54,677 nt of DNA from Arachidicoccus rhizosphaerae (GCF_900107765.1 NZ_FNQY01000027.1:1-54677); one strand, 5' to 3'; counted from the stretch's first letter, positions 1 to 9,638 are shown. The notes: generated from the sequence alone by a model not told the origin. Program-made: numbers and translations.

Positions 1-140
1 CTAGAACATCAAGTGGATTACATGAAAATACAAACGGTAGAATCCAAGCAATTGTTGCAAAAGCAAGAGGGTTTGCTAACTTCGAAAGGTTCAGAATAAA
101 TGCCCTATTTTATTACGGAAATTTACAATACGACCATTAA
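1..140 (+). CDS. Transposase, C-terminal end (partial)
   Basis: The reading frame is open from base 3 and stops at TAA 138-140, giving about 45 residues of a protein that begins outside the window. The visible part contains ENTNGRIQAIVAKARGF and NFERFRINALFYYG, which resembles the end of DDE transposases (ISL3-like) of Bacteroidota, where a conserved N-x-x-I-Q helix is followed by a Gly-Phe/Tyr and an F-R-F motif. The family assignment is from pattern memory only. No terminal inverted repeat could be recognised in the following AT-rich bases, so the right end of the element is not defined. Whether the rest of the transposase is intact cannot be seen. Confidence 0.6.
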   Translation, partial: RTSSGLHENTNGRIQAIVAKARGFANFERFRINALFYYGNLQYDH

Positions 141-502
141 TTATTTAGTATACCCATCTAATCTAAATTTAAATAATGTTAATAAAAAGTTAAGTAATTG
201 AATTTCTTTATATTATGAGCTTATTTAGAAAACTTTAAAAAGCTATTACGCTTTTTGTAGATATTTCTTAAAATGACAATACTCTTTTATGAATATGGAT
301 TCAAATAAACTGTTATCCTTAAGCAATCCTTCGATGAATGCCAATCGGTTTGAAATCAATAATAATAGAAATAATTTACTGAAGTCAAAAAAGCAAGATT
401 GAGGAGGCCGTCCTAAAACGGCTCATATAATTGAAACACCGTAATTTTCGACTTCCCCATACAAATTGTCATAGAACCCTTTTAAAACAGTATTTTTGCA
501 AA
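141..502. other. AT-rich intergenic stretch after the transposase
   Basis: There is no convincing gene here. The stretch is visibly AT-rich. A small GC hairpin lies near 409-423 (GCCGT, six-base loop, ACGGC) without a T tract. The last part carries a promoter-like box for the following glycosyltransferase. It presumably includes the right end of the insertion element. Confidence 0.5.
466..498 (+). promoter_or_regulatory. Bacteroidota-type promoter, -7 box 4 nt before the GT2 start
   Basis: TTG at 466-468, a 22-nt spacer and TATTTTTG at 491-498 match the Bacteroidota TTTG / TAnnTTTG pattern. Only four bases separate the box from the ATG at 503, so a transcript would start on or very near the start codon. 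This argues against the upstream TTG start at 431. Confidence 0.5.
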
Positions 503-1453
503 ATGTTACCTGTAATTTCGATTTGTATTCCTGCATATAAAAATGTAAACTTTTTAAAAAGGTTACTCGATAGTATTTGTCTGCAAACCTATCGAAATTT
601 TGAAGTGATCATTTCAGATGATAGCCCAGATGGGGAGGTAGAACAATTGGTGGAAAATTATCAGGGCCAGCTACCATTCATTTATTATGTAAGAAATCAG
701 CCATCAAAAGGAATGCCCGAGAACTGGAATAATGCTATTTCATTTGCAAGAGGAGAATGGATTAAAATAATGCATGATGATGATTGGTTCCTGAATGAAC
801 AGACATTAGCCAAGTTTGCTGAAAAGATTAATACGGAGGCAGATTTTATTTTCAGCAATTACGAAAATACCTTCCTCAATCAACAGGATGAAATAGTCAA
901 GAAAGTTCCCATGGTATTTCCCAAATACCGCCTAAGTGCTATCGCCCAGGAGCCCTTGCTTTTGCTGGCAGACAATAAAGTGGGTCCGCCAAGTGTTTGT
1001 ATGGTGCGCGCCTCTGTTGGTGCACGATATGATACTAGACTTAGATGGAGAGTGGATATTGATTATTATAAGGCCGTTTTAAGTGAAAATTCAAAAATGG
1101 AATTATTAGAGGATTTGCTTATCGGCGTTGGTATGAATGAAAATCAGGTGACCAATCAGACAAAGAATATACCTTCAGTTGAACTCCCTGAGGCTTATAT
1201 ATTGCTTCAAAAATATGGAACCGGTCCGCTAAGAAACTGGATCATTTATGACAGTTGGTGGAGAATGATGCGTAATTTAAAAGTTACGTCTTATGAAGAG
1301 TTGCGACAAGTTGTACCAGAAGAGTGGCCACTAGTAATTAAAAATCTTTTGGACTTTATGGAAAAGACGCCAAAAGTATGCTTAAAGATCGGTGTTATGT
1401 CCAAGCTTTTTATGTTTTTATCCTTTGGGTCCAATAAGGGGCTGAAAAGATAA
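503..1453 (+). CDS. Family 2 glycosyltransferase
   Basis: A cytoplasmic GT-A fold glycosyltransferase of about 316 residues that transfers a sugar from a nucleotide donor onto a surface glycan or lipid-linked acceptor; the sugar cannot be read from the sequence. The N-terminus has the GT2 signature VISICIPAYKN, followed by LLDSICLQTYRNFEVIISDD, and the metal-binding acidic cluster appears as HDDDW. There is no membrane segment. The frame stays open upstream to a TTG at 431, but ATG 503 places the GT2 fold at residue 3 and lies just after a promoter-like box, so 503 is preferred. It is followed 30 nt later by another GT2 on the same strand. Base composition is lower in G+C than the genes after 8 kb, which with the adjacent transposase hints at an acquired glycan segment. 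Confidence 0.85.
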   Translation: MLPVISICIPAYKNVNFLKRLLDSICLQTYRNFEVIISDDSPDGEVEQLVENYQGQLPFIYYVRNQPSKGMPENWNNAISFARGEWIKIMHDDDWFLNEQTLAKFAEKINTEADFIFSNYENTFLNQQDEIVKKVPMVFPKYRLSAIAQEPLLLLADNKVGPPSVCMVRASVGARYDTRLRWRVDIDYYKAVLSENSKMELLEDLLIGVGMNENQVTNQTKNIPSVELPEAYILLQKYGTGPLRNWIIYDSWWRMMRNLKVTSYEELRQVVPEEWPLVIKNLLDFMEKTPKVCLKIGVMSKLFMFLSFGSNKGLKR

Positions 1454-1483
1454 TTTTTCTGTATTTTTTTAATTAATGTATTT

Positions 1484-2485
1484 ATGTTATCTATTATCAT
1501 TGTTAACTTCAATAGTGCGGATCTGATCCTGGATTGTCTGAAATCCATAAAAGATCAGACTAGAGCTATAGCGTATGAAGTTATAATTGTCGATAATAGT
1601 TCAGATACCACAGGCAGAAGTAAAATTTTGTCGTTTTATCCAGAAGTGCAATGGCTGGAAATGGGATATAATGGCGGATTTGCACGAGCCAATAATAAAG
1701 GTATCAGGGAGGCGAAGGGGGATGCAATATTGCTGCTGAATCCCGATACAATTATTTTGGAAAATACCTTAGATAAGGTATATCCATTATTTATGGATTC
1801 CGGTGCCGCGGCTTGTGGTGTACAGTTATTAAACGAGGACCAGTCTTTTCAGATTGCCGGCAATTTTGCCATGAAAGGCGGACTTAATTATTTATTACCC
1901 TTACCGTATATCGGTAACTTTTTGAAAAATCTTGGCAATCTTATAAAGGTAAAAAAGCCTAATATTGGAGAAGCTAAAGATGTTCAGGAGGTGGATTGGA
2001 TTAATGGAGCTTTCCTTATGGTGAGAAGTTCCATTTTATCAAAATCGGGATTACTGGATGAGGACTTTTTCTTGTATGCTGAGGAAGCTGAATGGTGTCA
2101 TCGGTTAAAGAAACAGGGAAAAATGTTGATCTACGGTGATTTTCATATTTTACATCTGCAAGGTGAAACTGCGAACGAGGCTTACCAGTCAGAGGGAAAA
2201 GGCTATTACAATTTATATGATAAGAAAGGCAGGCAGCTGATCATTTCAAATTTTCTTAGAATACGCAAGCAATTTGGCGTTGGCTGGTTTTTGTTTGACA
2301 CAATTATTTATACCCTTGGAATTCCTGTTTTTATAATCGGCTTGATAATAGAAAACCTGATTGGCTTAAAAATGCCATTTAAAAACTTTGGAGCTGTGGG
2401 AGGGTTTGTGAAAAATGTTTTTGTGTTATGGACATATGTTCCAAGAATTATCCAAGGCAAACCGCATTTTTATAAATTGTTATAA
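1484..2485 (+). CDS. Family 2 glycosyltransferase, rhamnosyltransferase-like
   Basis: A GT2 protein of 333 residues, resembling the WbbL/rhamnosyltransferase group that extends surface polysaccharides. The start MLSIIIVNFNSADLILDCL and VIIVDNSS are the nucleotide-binding strand motifs, GYNGGFARANN is the subgroup motif, and LLNPDT holds the metal-binding region. EAEWCHR around residue 205 fits the acceptor-side catalytic segment (usually ED..C.R). The C-terminal 70 residues are hydrophobic and could attach to the inner membrane. It shares a strand with the preceding GT2 (30-nt gap) and ends 11 nt before the end of a convergent GT4 gene, with no clear terminator between. Rhamnose as donor is an inference. 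Confidence 0.85.
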   Translation: MLSIIIVNFNSADLILDCLKSIKDQTRAIAYEVIIVDNSSDTTGRSKILSFYPEVQWLEMGYNGGFARANNKGIREAKGDAILLLNPDTIILENTLDKVYPLFMDSGAAACGVQLLNEDQSFQIAGNFAMKGGLNYLLPLPYIGNFLKNLGNLIKVKKPNIGEAKDVQEVDWINGAFLMVRSSILSKSGLLDEDFFLYAEEAEWCHRLKKQGKMLIYGDFHILHLQGETANEAYQSEGKGYYNLYDKKGRQLIISNFLRIRKQFGVGWFLFDTIIYTLGIPVFIIGLIIENLIGLKMPFKNFGAVGGFVKNVFVLWTYVPRIIQGKPHFYKLL

Positions 2486-2496
2486 GCAAGTATGCT

Positions 2497-3657
2497 TTAT
2501 AGACCACGGATGGAATATAAGGCTTTGCGGGCGATCTGATCCCAGTCGAAATAGTCTAAAAAAGCTTTGGGGGTTGGTTTATAAACAGCGGATTTAACCT
2601 CTTGCACGGCCTCAATAAAAAGTTGGGTATTCAGATTTGGAACCAGTTTTAGTTTACCCTCCAACAACTCGGGGTCAATCCCGATAGCTCCGCTTTCAAA
2701 AGAGACCGCGGCCGAACCCTTAGCCAGGGCTTCAACCAGTTTAGTTTTAATACCGCCGCCTTGCCAGATTGGATTTAAAAAGATTTCAGCTGCCAGAAAG
2801 ACTTCCTGGATATCCTCTACAAAACCAAGAACTGTGATAGACTCATTTTTGAGACCTATGAATTTTTCAGCAATGTTCTTTCCACAAAGGATCAGATGAA
2901 ATGACGGGTCAGTGGCCAGGAGCTCGGGAATAATTTCTTCTATCAGCAATTGCAAGGCAGAATCATTAGGTGCATAGCCAAAAATGCCATTGAAAAGCAA
3001 TAGCGTCTTTCGCTGGTCTATCTGATATTTTTCCTTAAAGCTGGTAGCAGCTTTTAATTTTTGCTCAGGCGTTGGCGCCATCAGGCTCTCAATTCCATAA
3101 GTGATGACAGATGTATCAGCTGGATTGATGCCATAAGTTTTGACTGCATAATCGGCATCTTCCTGAGTGATAAAAAAGGAATGGCTGGCCTTTTTATGAA
3201 CCCATCTTTCGTAGTCTGCCAGTATGCGCCACCACCATTTTCCGAGCTCCTTAAAACGAAGTGCCTCTATATTGTGGGAACGAACGACCAGCGGAATCCC
3301 CATCGTTATTTTTAACAGCCAGCCCAACCAACCCATATATGGATGTTCGATGACAATGGTTTGGATATCATTTGAGCGGATCAGTTTTTTTACTTTCCAT
3401 AGGTTCAAGGGATTGATATACCTACGGATGCCAGACCCCAATGTCGGAAGCAGCCTGAAATGTAAAGGCTCCTGCATATAGCTGGTGTCATTTTCATTTG
3501 TGGAAATACAAAGTAAATCCGAATGCATTCCAAGATGCTGATCCAGATAATAAATGGCTCTTTGCCCTCCGGAATTTGCAGGCAGGAACGTATAGGGGGC
3601 AATCGTCAGAATTTTCTTTCCATTACCCTGTTTCTTTATAGAAGAGATGGCGTTCAA
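2497..3657 (-). CDS. Family 4 (GT-B) glycosyltransferase, TTG start
   Basis: A 386-residue GT-B fold retaining glycosyltransferase. The N-terminal half has ILTIAPYTFLPANSGGQR, the acceptor-domain glycine loop typical of GT4/GT1 enzymes, and the C-terminal half has LLLFNGIFGYAPNDSAL and ILCGKN, then WQGGGIKTKLVEALAKG, the donor-binding E-x7-E-type region. No membrane segment is evident. The frame is closed by a stop just upstream and the only plausible start is TTG at 3655-3657; the first in-frame ATG is about 43 residues in and would remove the first strand of the fold. It lies 34 nt after the YfhO gene, probably in one transcript, so the two likely act on the same surface glycan or glycolipid. 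Confidence 0.8.
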   Translation of the reverse strand: MNAISSIKKQGNGKKILTIAPYTFLPANSGGQRAIYYLDQHLGMHSDLLCISTNENDTSYMQEPLHFRLLPTLGSGIRRYINPLNLWKVKKLIRSNDIQTIVIEHPYMGWLGWLLKITMGIPLVVRSHNIEALRFKELGKWWWRILADYERWVHKKASHSFFITQEDADYAVKTYGINPADTSVITYGIESLMAPTPEQKLKAATSFKEKYQIDQRKTLLLFNGIFGYAPNDSALQLLIEEIIPELLATDPSFHLILCGKNIAEKFIGLKNESITVLGFVEDIQEVFLAAEIFLNPIWQGGGIKTKLVEALAKGSAAVSFESGAIGIDPELLEGKLKLVPNLNTQLFIEAVQEVKSAVYKPTPKAFLDYFDWDQIARKALYSIRGL

Positions 3658-3691
3658 AATTTAAACTACAATTGGATTATATTTTCCTGTT

Positions 3692-6196
3692 TTATGCTTT
3701 AGCATCGCCACTTTGTTTTTGACTCCTGCGCCAGATAAAAAACACCGAGGCCAGTATAGAAATCCAAAATAAAATCCCGGATACAAATCCCGCAGTTTTT
3801 GATTGCTGGATCACGGAAGGCTCAAATTTAAAACTCAGTTCATGCTGTCCCGCAGGTACCGCTATGCCTCTTAGAACGTAGTCTGTCTGTACATAGTCTG
3901 TTTTCTTTCCATCTATATAGGCGTTCCATCCTGCAGGGTAATAGATCTCGCTAAGTACTGCAAACTGGGGCGCTTTTGCGGTTGTTTTATACTGAATCGC
4001 ATCATTGTCATAGCTAACCAGCTGAATGGTAGCCGTACTGTCGTATTGAGGAACGGCACCCGCCTTCTTTAAATCTGATTGCAGGATATAGGCTGTATCC
4101 GTTGGATTAAAATTGCTAATGGATTTAAGTGCTTCCACGTCGGTAGGAACAGCTGTGACATGCTGTACGAACCAGGCGGCTCCCAAAGCGCCCGGGTTTT
4201 TTTGAACAGCCAGTTGCCCTTGTTGTTGTCCGGGCACGATTACATATCTGGTATCCAGCATATTTAATATAGGCTGACTGAGCTGCCCGCTCATATGGGC
4301 TGCCACCATATTCTGGTAGATCAATAGTTTGGCTGCATGGTAGCCTCCTAATGACCGGTGGTAGTAAGAAGTAGATGCATCTGTAAAGGGATCACCTGCT
4401 GCCAGGTTCAGCACCCTGTAATGCGGATCTTTATCCTGTAAGATAGCCTGATCAGCAGAAGATTCTGCAAAGGCAGAGGCTTCCAGTGTTTCCGGCTCCA
4501 TGTAATGATCCTTATTGAGGTAAATGCTGTCGATTTTTAGCAGATCTACCATGGTGATAATAAGTAATATCCCGATGATGACGCCTGGTTTTAATAATTG
4601 TTTAGTGTAAGCATAAATGGCTGCCAGTAAAATGATGCTAAATAAAACAACTCTGCCGATTCCAGCCAAAAACATGGATTTTCTGGCAGATTCTAGTGCG
4701 GTGAGGATTCCTGCACCTCCCACCTGGGGCTGTCTAAGAAAATCAACGATGGTAGGATTATTTAATTTATAATCATTGCCGACATAAATCAGCAGCAATA
4801 AAACAATAAAGCCTCCCAGCGCATATAAAATCTGCTTGTTGTTTTTCTTGATAAAGGATACTTCCTCTTTATTAAAGAAGAGCTTCTGTAGAGCAACACC
4901 TGCCATCAATGGCAGCAGTAGTTGCGGGATTATCATAGCCATGGAAGGTGCTCTAAATTTATTATAGAGCGGCAGATGATCAAACAGGAACTGATTAAAT
5001 CCTTCCAGATAACTACCCCATGCCATAAAGGTCGTAATCAGGGTGGCAATAAGTATCCACCATTTATGTTTGGAAGGACAAACCACCCATCCCAAAATGG
5101 CCAGAAGCACAATTAAAGTACCTGCATAAATAGGACCGGATGTAAAGGGAACCACTCCGCCCCAGTACTTAGAGACAACGGACTGTAATACGCTATTGAG
5201 TTGCTGAGGAGGTAATTTTCCGTTTAGCTGGCTTCCGAGTTGCATGGCCTGATTGTAGATGTCGGAACCTTCATCAAACATATTGCCTGTATAGCCTCCG
5301 AAGGCATTAGGCATGGCGAGTTCAAAAGTTTCAGCTTTCCCAAGAGAATACTGGAAAGCATAACTTTCATCAAGCCCTGTTTTCTGAGCTGCGGCCTTAG
5401 GCGTACCTGAACTGAGATCTATGGCACTTCCGCCGCGAATCGTATATTTTGAGTATTGATAGGTTGGGAATATGGCCATGGCCTGATTGCCCAGTCCTAT
5501 GGCGGCTGCTACAATCGCGAGCCCAAGTGCCGTTACCAGACGCTTCCACTTGGCAGCCTTTATCCAGGAGATCAGGTAAGAAATCGTCATGATTGCTATA
5601 CAGATCAATAGGTAATAGGTAACCTGCGGGTGATTGGCCCCGATTTCCATGGTGGCAAATAAGGTAGTAACAATCATTCCAATAGCATAACGTCCTTCAT
5701 AGAGCAGGATAAGACCTGCAATTAAGGCAGGCATATAAGCCATTGCGAACATTTTGGTCTCATGACCCGCTATAATAATAACCGGTGTATAGGTCGCGTA
5801 GGCAAAGGCCAGACTAACCAGGACACCAATGACTGGTTTTAGACGAAGCGTCTGGGTTAAGATATAAAAGCAAATACAGGCTAAGAAGAAAAAGGAGATG
5901 GGTTTGGGAAGCCATAAAGTAAGGATAGCCGTAAAATTGGGTAAAATACCAGAGTCATTCATCGCGATCTGATAGTTTGGCATCCCGCTGAAGGCGTGTG
6001 TATTCCAAAGAGGGAAATGACCATGAAGGTCTTTATAATTGAAGGCATCCTGTGCCATACCTTTCCAGTGAAGAATATCACCTTGCTGTAAGACTTCACC
6101 ACTAAGGGCCGGATGACAATAAATAACGGCTATGATTAAAAACACTAAAATGGCGAAAAGGTGGGGAAAGGCCTGTTTCCAATTAATAGACTTCAT
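3692..6196 (-). CDS. YfhO-family polytopic membrane protein
   Basis: A large inner-membrane protein of about 834 residues with many hydrophobic segments, first at about residues 11-31, a central cluster, and one close to the C-terminus. YfhO-family proteins belong to the GT-C superfamily; some relatives glycosylate surface polymers using polyprenyl-phosphate sugars. Family features are the first periplasmic loop with QQGDILHWKGMAQDA and FPLWNTHAFSGMPN, and the soluble C-terminal region with PAGWNAYIDGK. The frame can be extended 18 codons to 6250, but that extension covers a good promoter, so ATG 6196 (MKSINWKQ) is chosen. It is followed by the GT4 gene on the same strand. The substrate is unknown. 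Confidence 0.8.
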   Translation of the reverse strand: MKSINWKQAFPHLFAILVFLIIAVIYCHPALSGEVLQQGDILHWKGMAQDAFNYKDLHGHFPLWNTHAFSGMPNYQIAMNDSGILPNFTAILTLWLPKPISFFFLACICFYILTQTLRLKPVIGVLVSLAFAYATYTPVIIIAGHETKMFAMAYMPALIAGLILLYEGRYAIGMIVTTLFATMEIGANHPQVTYYLLICIAIMTISYLISWIKAAKWKRLVTALGLAIVAAAIGLGNQAMAIFPTYQYSKYTIRGGSAIDLSSGTPKAAAQKTGLDESYAFQYSLGKAETFELAMPNAFGGYTGNMFDEGSDIYNQAMQLGSQLNGKLPPQQLNSVLQSVVSKYWGGVVPFTSGPIYAGTLIVLLAILGWVVCPSKHKWWILIATLITTFMAWGSYLEGFNQFLFDHLPLYNKFRAPSMAMIIPQLLLPLMAGVALQKLFFNKEEVSFIKKNNKQILYALGGFIVLLLLIYVGNDYKLNNPTIVDFLRQPQVGGAGILTALESARKSMFLAGIGRVVLFSIILLAAIYAYTKQLLKPGVIIGILLIITMVDLLKIDSIYLNKDHYMEPETLEASAFAESSADQAILQDKDPHYRVLNLAAGDPFTDASTSYYHRSLGGYHAAKLLIYQNMVAAHMSGQLSQPILNMLDTRYVIVPGQQQGQLAVQKNPGALGAAWFVQHVTAVPTDVEALKSISNFNPTDTAYILQSDLKKAGAVPQYDSTATIQLVSYDNDAIQYKTTAKAPQFAVLSEIYYPAGWNAYIDGKKTDYVQTDYVLRGIAVPAGQHELSFKFEPSVIQQSKTAGFVSGILFWISILASVFFIWRRSQKQSGDAKA

Positions 6197-6219
6197 CAAA
6201 TTACAATTTTGTATTACCA

Positions 6220-6251
6220 CAAACCTAACGGGAAAATTCCAATTGTGCAAA
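6220..6251 (-). promoter_or_regulatory. Promoter of the YfhO / GT4 unit
   Basis: Read on the minus strand, TTTG (6248-6251), a 20-nt spacer and TAGGTTTG (6220-6227) match the Bacteroidota TTTG / TAnnTTTG consensus. The box ends 23 nt before the ATG at 6196, which supports that start over the longer frame. Confidence 0.6.
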
Positions 6252-6309
6252 TATTTGCGCCCTCAATGGGTTCTTTGAGCCGGCCTGCCTTTCAGGAAGC
6301 AATAAAAAA

Positions 6310-6331
6310 GGGCAGTCTTGATTGACTGCCC
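6310..6331 (-). terminator. Rho-independent terminator of the C-terminal processing protease gene
   Basis: A perfect 8-bp stem, GGGCAGTC / GACTGCCC, with a 6-nt loop is followed on the minus strand by a run of T. It lies about 50 nt after the stop codon at 6381. Confidence 0.85.
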
Positions 6332-6380
6332 TAAAATTAATTAACTTAAATATATAAATATTAGTAATATTTAATGTTTT

Positions 6381-8570
6381 TTATTGGGTAGCCTGACCAG
6401 TTGCTGTAGAAGCAAAATATTTTTGCTGACTGATCATATCATCCATAATCTGGGTGGTTTCTTTAATATAGACATCTTTGGAAACATCAGTTTTCCATTT
6501 TTTATAGAAATCAACCTTGGTTTTATCCTGATTTTCCAGGTATTGTTTGGTATCCACCGGCATGATACTGATGGATAATGGATCTTTTAACTGAACCCCT
6601 TTGTCATCCTTATCAAACATTTTGCGGATCTTTTCCTGATCTGCTTTGTATTGTTTCAGGTTTAAACTAACGGGTCTGTTCTCGTTGGCATCCATCCAGG
6701 TGTTTGTCTGGGTGATGGCGTTGAATACAGGGTTCTGTGTAATGCGCAGTTTCGCTCTTGCAATAACTGAATCCTGATTGTAAGCTGGTTGCCAGATGGT
6801 ATAAGTAGCCGGATTAATCTTATCCCAGGGAAGGGCAGTAGGGTTATCTTTTTCCCGGGCCTTTACAGATTCTAATAAATCCGGTAATACAATATCAGAG
6901 GAAACACCTTTTAATTGGGTGGATCCGCCATTAATACGGTAGAATTTTTCCACTGTGAGTTTTAATCCTCCAAATTCAGGCATCCCATTGGCATTGGGTT
7001 TACCCAGGGGTAACTGCGTCTGCACAGTACCTTTTCCATAAGTGGAAGTGGACCCTACAATAATGGCACGGTGGTAATCCTGCATGGCGGCTGCAAAAAT
7101 TTCTGAGGCTGATGCACTGAACTCATTGACCATAACGATCATCGGTCCGTCATAAAGAACTCCGTCAGAATCATTATTGTCCATTAATTGCTGACTCTGG
7201 TCACTACGGTTTTTAACCTGAACGGCCGGACCGGATTTTACAAAATATCCAATCATTTTATTGACGTCCGCCAGGGAGCCTCCCGGATTGGTACGCAGGT
7301 CAATGATCAGGCCTTTAATGCCAGATTCTTTTAATTTTTTAAGTTCTTTGGCCACATCAACTGCTGAGCGGGCTCCTTTGTCATCCTGAAAATCCGCATA
7401 GAATTGCGGCAGACTTAAATAGCCGATCTTATTATCATTCTGGTTGATTATTAAACTTTTAGCAGCTGCCTGATCTAGCTTGACCTCTTCGCGCACCAGA
7501 CTGATCGTCTCAATGGTGCCATCGGAGGCCTTTTTAATCTGCAGTTTTACGGTGGATCCTTTAGCTCCACGAATCAGTTTAACGGCCTCGGTAACTTCAT
7601 AGCCACTTAAATCTACCAGAGGTGCGTCGCCAGTAGCCACTTTAAGGATGATATCACCTACATTAATCTTTTTGCTTTTCCACGCAGCGCCTCCGGCAAT
7701 GACAGATTCGATGCTGATTGCGCCATTTTTTTCCAGGAGCTGCGCACCTATACCATAAAAGCGGTTACTCATCTCCTCATTGAATTCTCTTTGATCCAGT
7801 GGTGGCATATAATCGGAGTGTGGATCCATCTCATGTGTAATCGTGTTGACAAAAAGACTAAACTGTTGAGTGGCATTAAAAGTCGCCGGGTTGAAACGTT
7901 TGTCAAAATACCTGTCATAATAGGATTTTACAGTCTCCCTGGCTTCTTTTTCCAGTGTGGCATCAGATTTCTTAGACAGAGAATCTGTTGGTTTAGCTTT
8001 TGCTTTTTGACTGAGTAAATCGTTGTAAGCGACCAGTGTACGGTATTTTAAACGGTCAAACCATGCCTGCTTGTCTGCAGCTTCATCTGCCGGATAATCC
8101 AGACTGTCACTAATGGGTTGAAAAGTCTGATTCTTTTCAAAATCGAAAGGTTTTGAAAGGATATCGTGGTATAAAGGTTTCAGGGCAGCGATACGCTGCT
8201 GAAAAATTTCAATTGCAGTAGGATAAAATTTCATGGCAGCGCGACCATGGATTTCGTCATCAATCTGATCCTTATAGACAGCCAGCTTAGCAATATCTGT
8301 TTGCAGGAAAATATTCTTTTCTCCATCTAAAGAAGAAAGGAATTCATCAAAGATTTTTTGTGAGAACTGATCATCGATCTGTTTTGGAGAATAGTGCCTT
8401 TGTTCAATAATCATCCCCAGGCCTACCAGCAATTGTTGTTGGCGGGTAAGGGTATCGTTTTCATTGCTGCCTCTGCAGGAAAGAGCGCCCAGGATACCGC
8501 CCATTAAAACCAAAGCAAATACAGGTAGCGCTTTTTTACTCATCATAAAATTGTATATTTTTAATATCAT
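6381..8570 (-). CDS. prc: C-terminal (tail-specific) processing protease, S41 family
   Basis: A periplasmic serine protease of about 729 residues that cleaves proteins near their C-terminus, in the Prc/Tsp group, larger than CtpA and with the long N- and C-terminal domains of Prc. A hydrophobic segment near residues 13-32 ending in GALSC is a signal peptide; it may be a relaxed Bacteroidota lipobox. A PDZ domain follows (FYGIGAQLLEKNGAISIESV), then the S41 protease core: GLIIDLRTNPGGSL, the nucleophile serine in EFSASASEIFAA, and the catalytic lysine in YGKGTVQTQ. The C-terminal quarter matches the DUF3340 region of Prc. The frame opens with a TTG at 8579; ATG 8570 is preferred, and ATG 8546 is also possible. 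It is a single transcription unit closed by its own terminator. Confidence 0.9.
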   Translation of the reverse strand: MILKIYNFMMSKKALPVFALVLMGGILGALSCRGSNENDTLTRQQQLLVGLGMIIEQRHYSPKQIDDQFSQKIFDEFLSSLDGEKNIFLQTDIAKLAVYKDQIDDEIHGRAAMKFYPTAIEIFQQRIAALKPLYHDILSKPFDFEKNQTFQPISDSLDYPADEAADKQAWFDRLKYRTLVAYNDLLSQKAKAKPTDSLSKKSDATLEKEARETVKSYYDRYFDKRFNPATFNATQQFSLFVNTITHEMDPHSDYMPPLDQREFNEEMSNRFYGIGAQLLEKNGAISIESVIAGGAAWKSKKINVGDIILKVATGDAPLVDLSGYEVTEAVKLIRGAKGSTVKLQIKKASDGTIETISLVREEVKLDQAAAKSLIINQNDNKIGYLSLPQFYADFQDDKGARSAVDVAKELKKLKESGIKGLIIDLRTNPGGSLADVNKMIGYFVKSGPAVQVKNRSDQSQQLMDNNDSDGVLYDGPMIVMVNEFSASASEIFAAAMQDYHRAIIVGSTSTYGKGTVQTQLPLGKPNANGMPEFGGLKLTVEKFYRINGGSTQLKGVSSDIVLPDLLESVKAREKDNPTALPWDKINPATYTIWQPAYNQDSVIARAKLRITQNPVFNAITQTNTWMDANENRPVSLNLKQYKADQEKIRKMFDKDDKGVQLKDPLSISIMPVDTKQYLENQDKTKVDFYKKWKTDVSKDVYIKETTQIMDDMISQQKYFASTATGQATQ

Positions 8571-8722
8571 TTTGTTCAAAATAATCGATGGTAAACATAA
8601 ACAATTAGAATTAATATTTGGCTTAGAAGCTTAAAAAATTGTCGCCGTCGAACATATTTGGCAGTTTTTTAATATTCAAAGCCTTTTTTTGCAATAAATG
8701 CGCAATATTTTTTCAGGAATTA

Positions 8723-8753
8723 TTTGGAAGAGATATTGAATTGTATATCTTTG
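8723..8753 (+). promoter_or_regulatory. Promoter of tRNA-His
   Basis: TTTG at 8723-8726, exactly 19 nt, then TATCTTTG at 8746-8753: a full match to the Bacteroidota consensus, ending 11 nt before the tRNA. It is the best promoter in the window and a useful reference for the others. Confidence 0.75.
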
Positions 8754-8764
8754 CAACCCGAAAC

Positions 8765-8839
<75 letters not shown>

Positions 8840-8855
8840 CTAAATAAAAATAGTG

Positions 8856-8890
8856 AAAACCGTAATTGTTATCTAGGCGATTATGGTTTT
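8856..8890 (+). terminator. Terminator after tRNA-His
   Basis: AAAACCGTAAT (8856-8866) pairs with ATTATGGTTTT (8880-8890) with one G-T wobble and a 13-nt loop, and the 3' arm runs into a T tract. Confidence 0.8.
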
Positions 8891-9041
8891 TTTATGCCCT
8901 GAAAGCAGCATTTGAATTACCTTTATATAGTATTTAAAACCGCTATCCTGTCCGGAAATTAGTGGCTTATTTAAAATTCAATGGGCCAGAATTCAGCTTT
9001 GGGTATTTAAATATTTATTGATTATTAATTTTTATAATATT

Positions 9042-9638
9042 ATGTGGGCTTTTCTGTTATCTGCTTTTTTGCATGCTATTGGTTGTTGGTTATGTGTCTC
9101 TTTGATGCTTTATCTGTTATTTAAACCTGAGAAGCCCGTCCGTTTGCCGGGCATTAAAATTCAGGGAATGGTTCCTGCCAACTTTAAAAAATTAAGTCAG
9201 AAACTCTCGGATATCATATACCAGCTGCTGTTAAGCCATAAGGAGGACCTGAAAGTTCAGGTGACCGCCCCCGAAAAAATGGATAAACTGATGCCCCATA
9301 TAGAATCACATATTGATTTTTTTCTTCGGGAAAAATTGCCAAAGTCCATGCCGATGATTGCCATGTTGATAGGAGATAAGACCATCGGACAAATCAAGGA
9401 GGTTTTTGTCACCGAAATTAAAGTCCTGTTTCCGGAGTTAATCGGTCAGTATATGGATGGCCTTATGGAAGATGACCGATTGTATCCGCTTTTAACAGAA
9501 AAATTGCAATCTGCCAGCGTTTTAAACTATGTGACTGCCATGAAATCCAACCTTTCCAAACTGTTTTTTAAAATTAAATTAGGGGCTTTCGTCTTTGGTT
9601 TAGCATATGGATTGTTAATTAGTTGGATTATTTTGTAG
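9042..9638 (+). CDS. DUF445-like membrane protein
   Basis: A protein of 198 residues with one N-terminal hydrophobic segment (about 1-27) and one at the C-terminus (about 178-197), leaving a mainly helical middle. The segment LLFKPEKPVRLPGIKIQGMV followed by KLSQKLSDII resembles DUF445/YheB proteins, in which a membrane segment is followed by F-x-P-x-x-P and an amphipathic helical region. The family has no firmly established biochemical role. A TTG at 9018 extends the frame by eight codons, but ATG 9042 is the natural start. It stands alone between the tRNA and a TonB-dependent receptor. Confidence 0.6.
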   Translation: MWAFLLSAFLHAIGCWLCVSLMLYLLFKPEKPVRLPGIKIQGMVPANFKKLSQKLSDIIYQLLLSHKEDLKVQVTAPEKMDKLMPHIESHIDFFLREKLPKSMPMIAMLIGDKTIGQIKEVFVTEIKVLFPELIGQYMDGLMEDDRLYPLLTEKLQSASVLNYVTAMKSNLSKLFFKIKLGAFVFGLAYGLLISWIIL

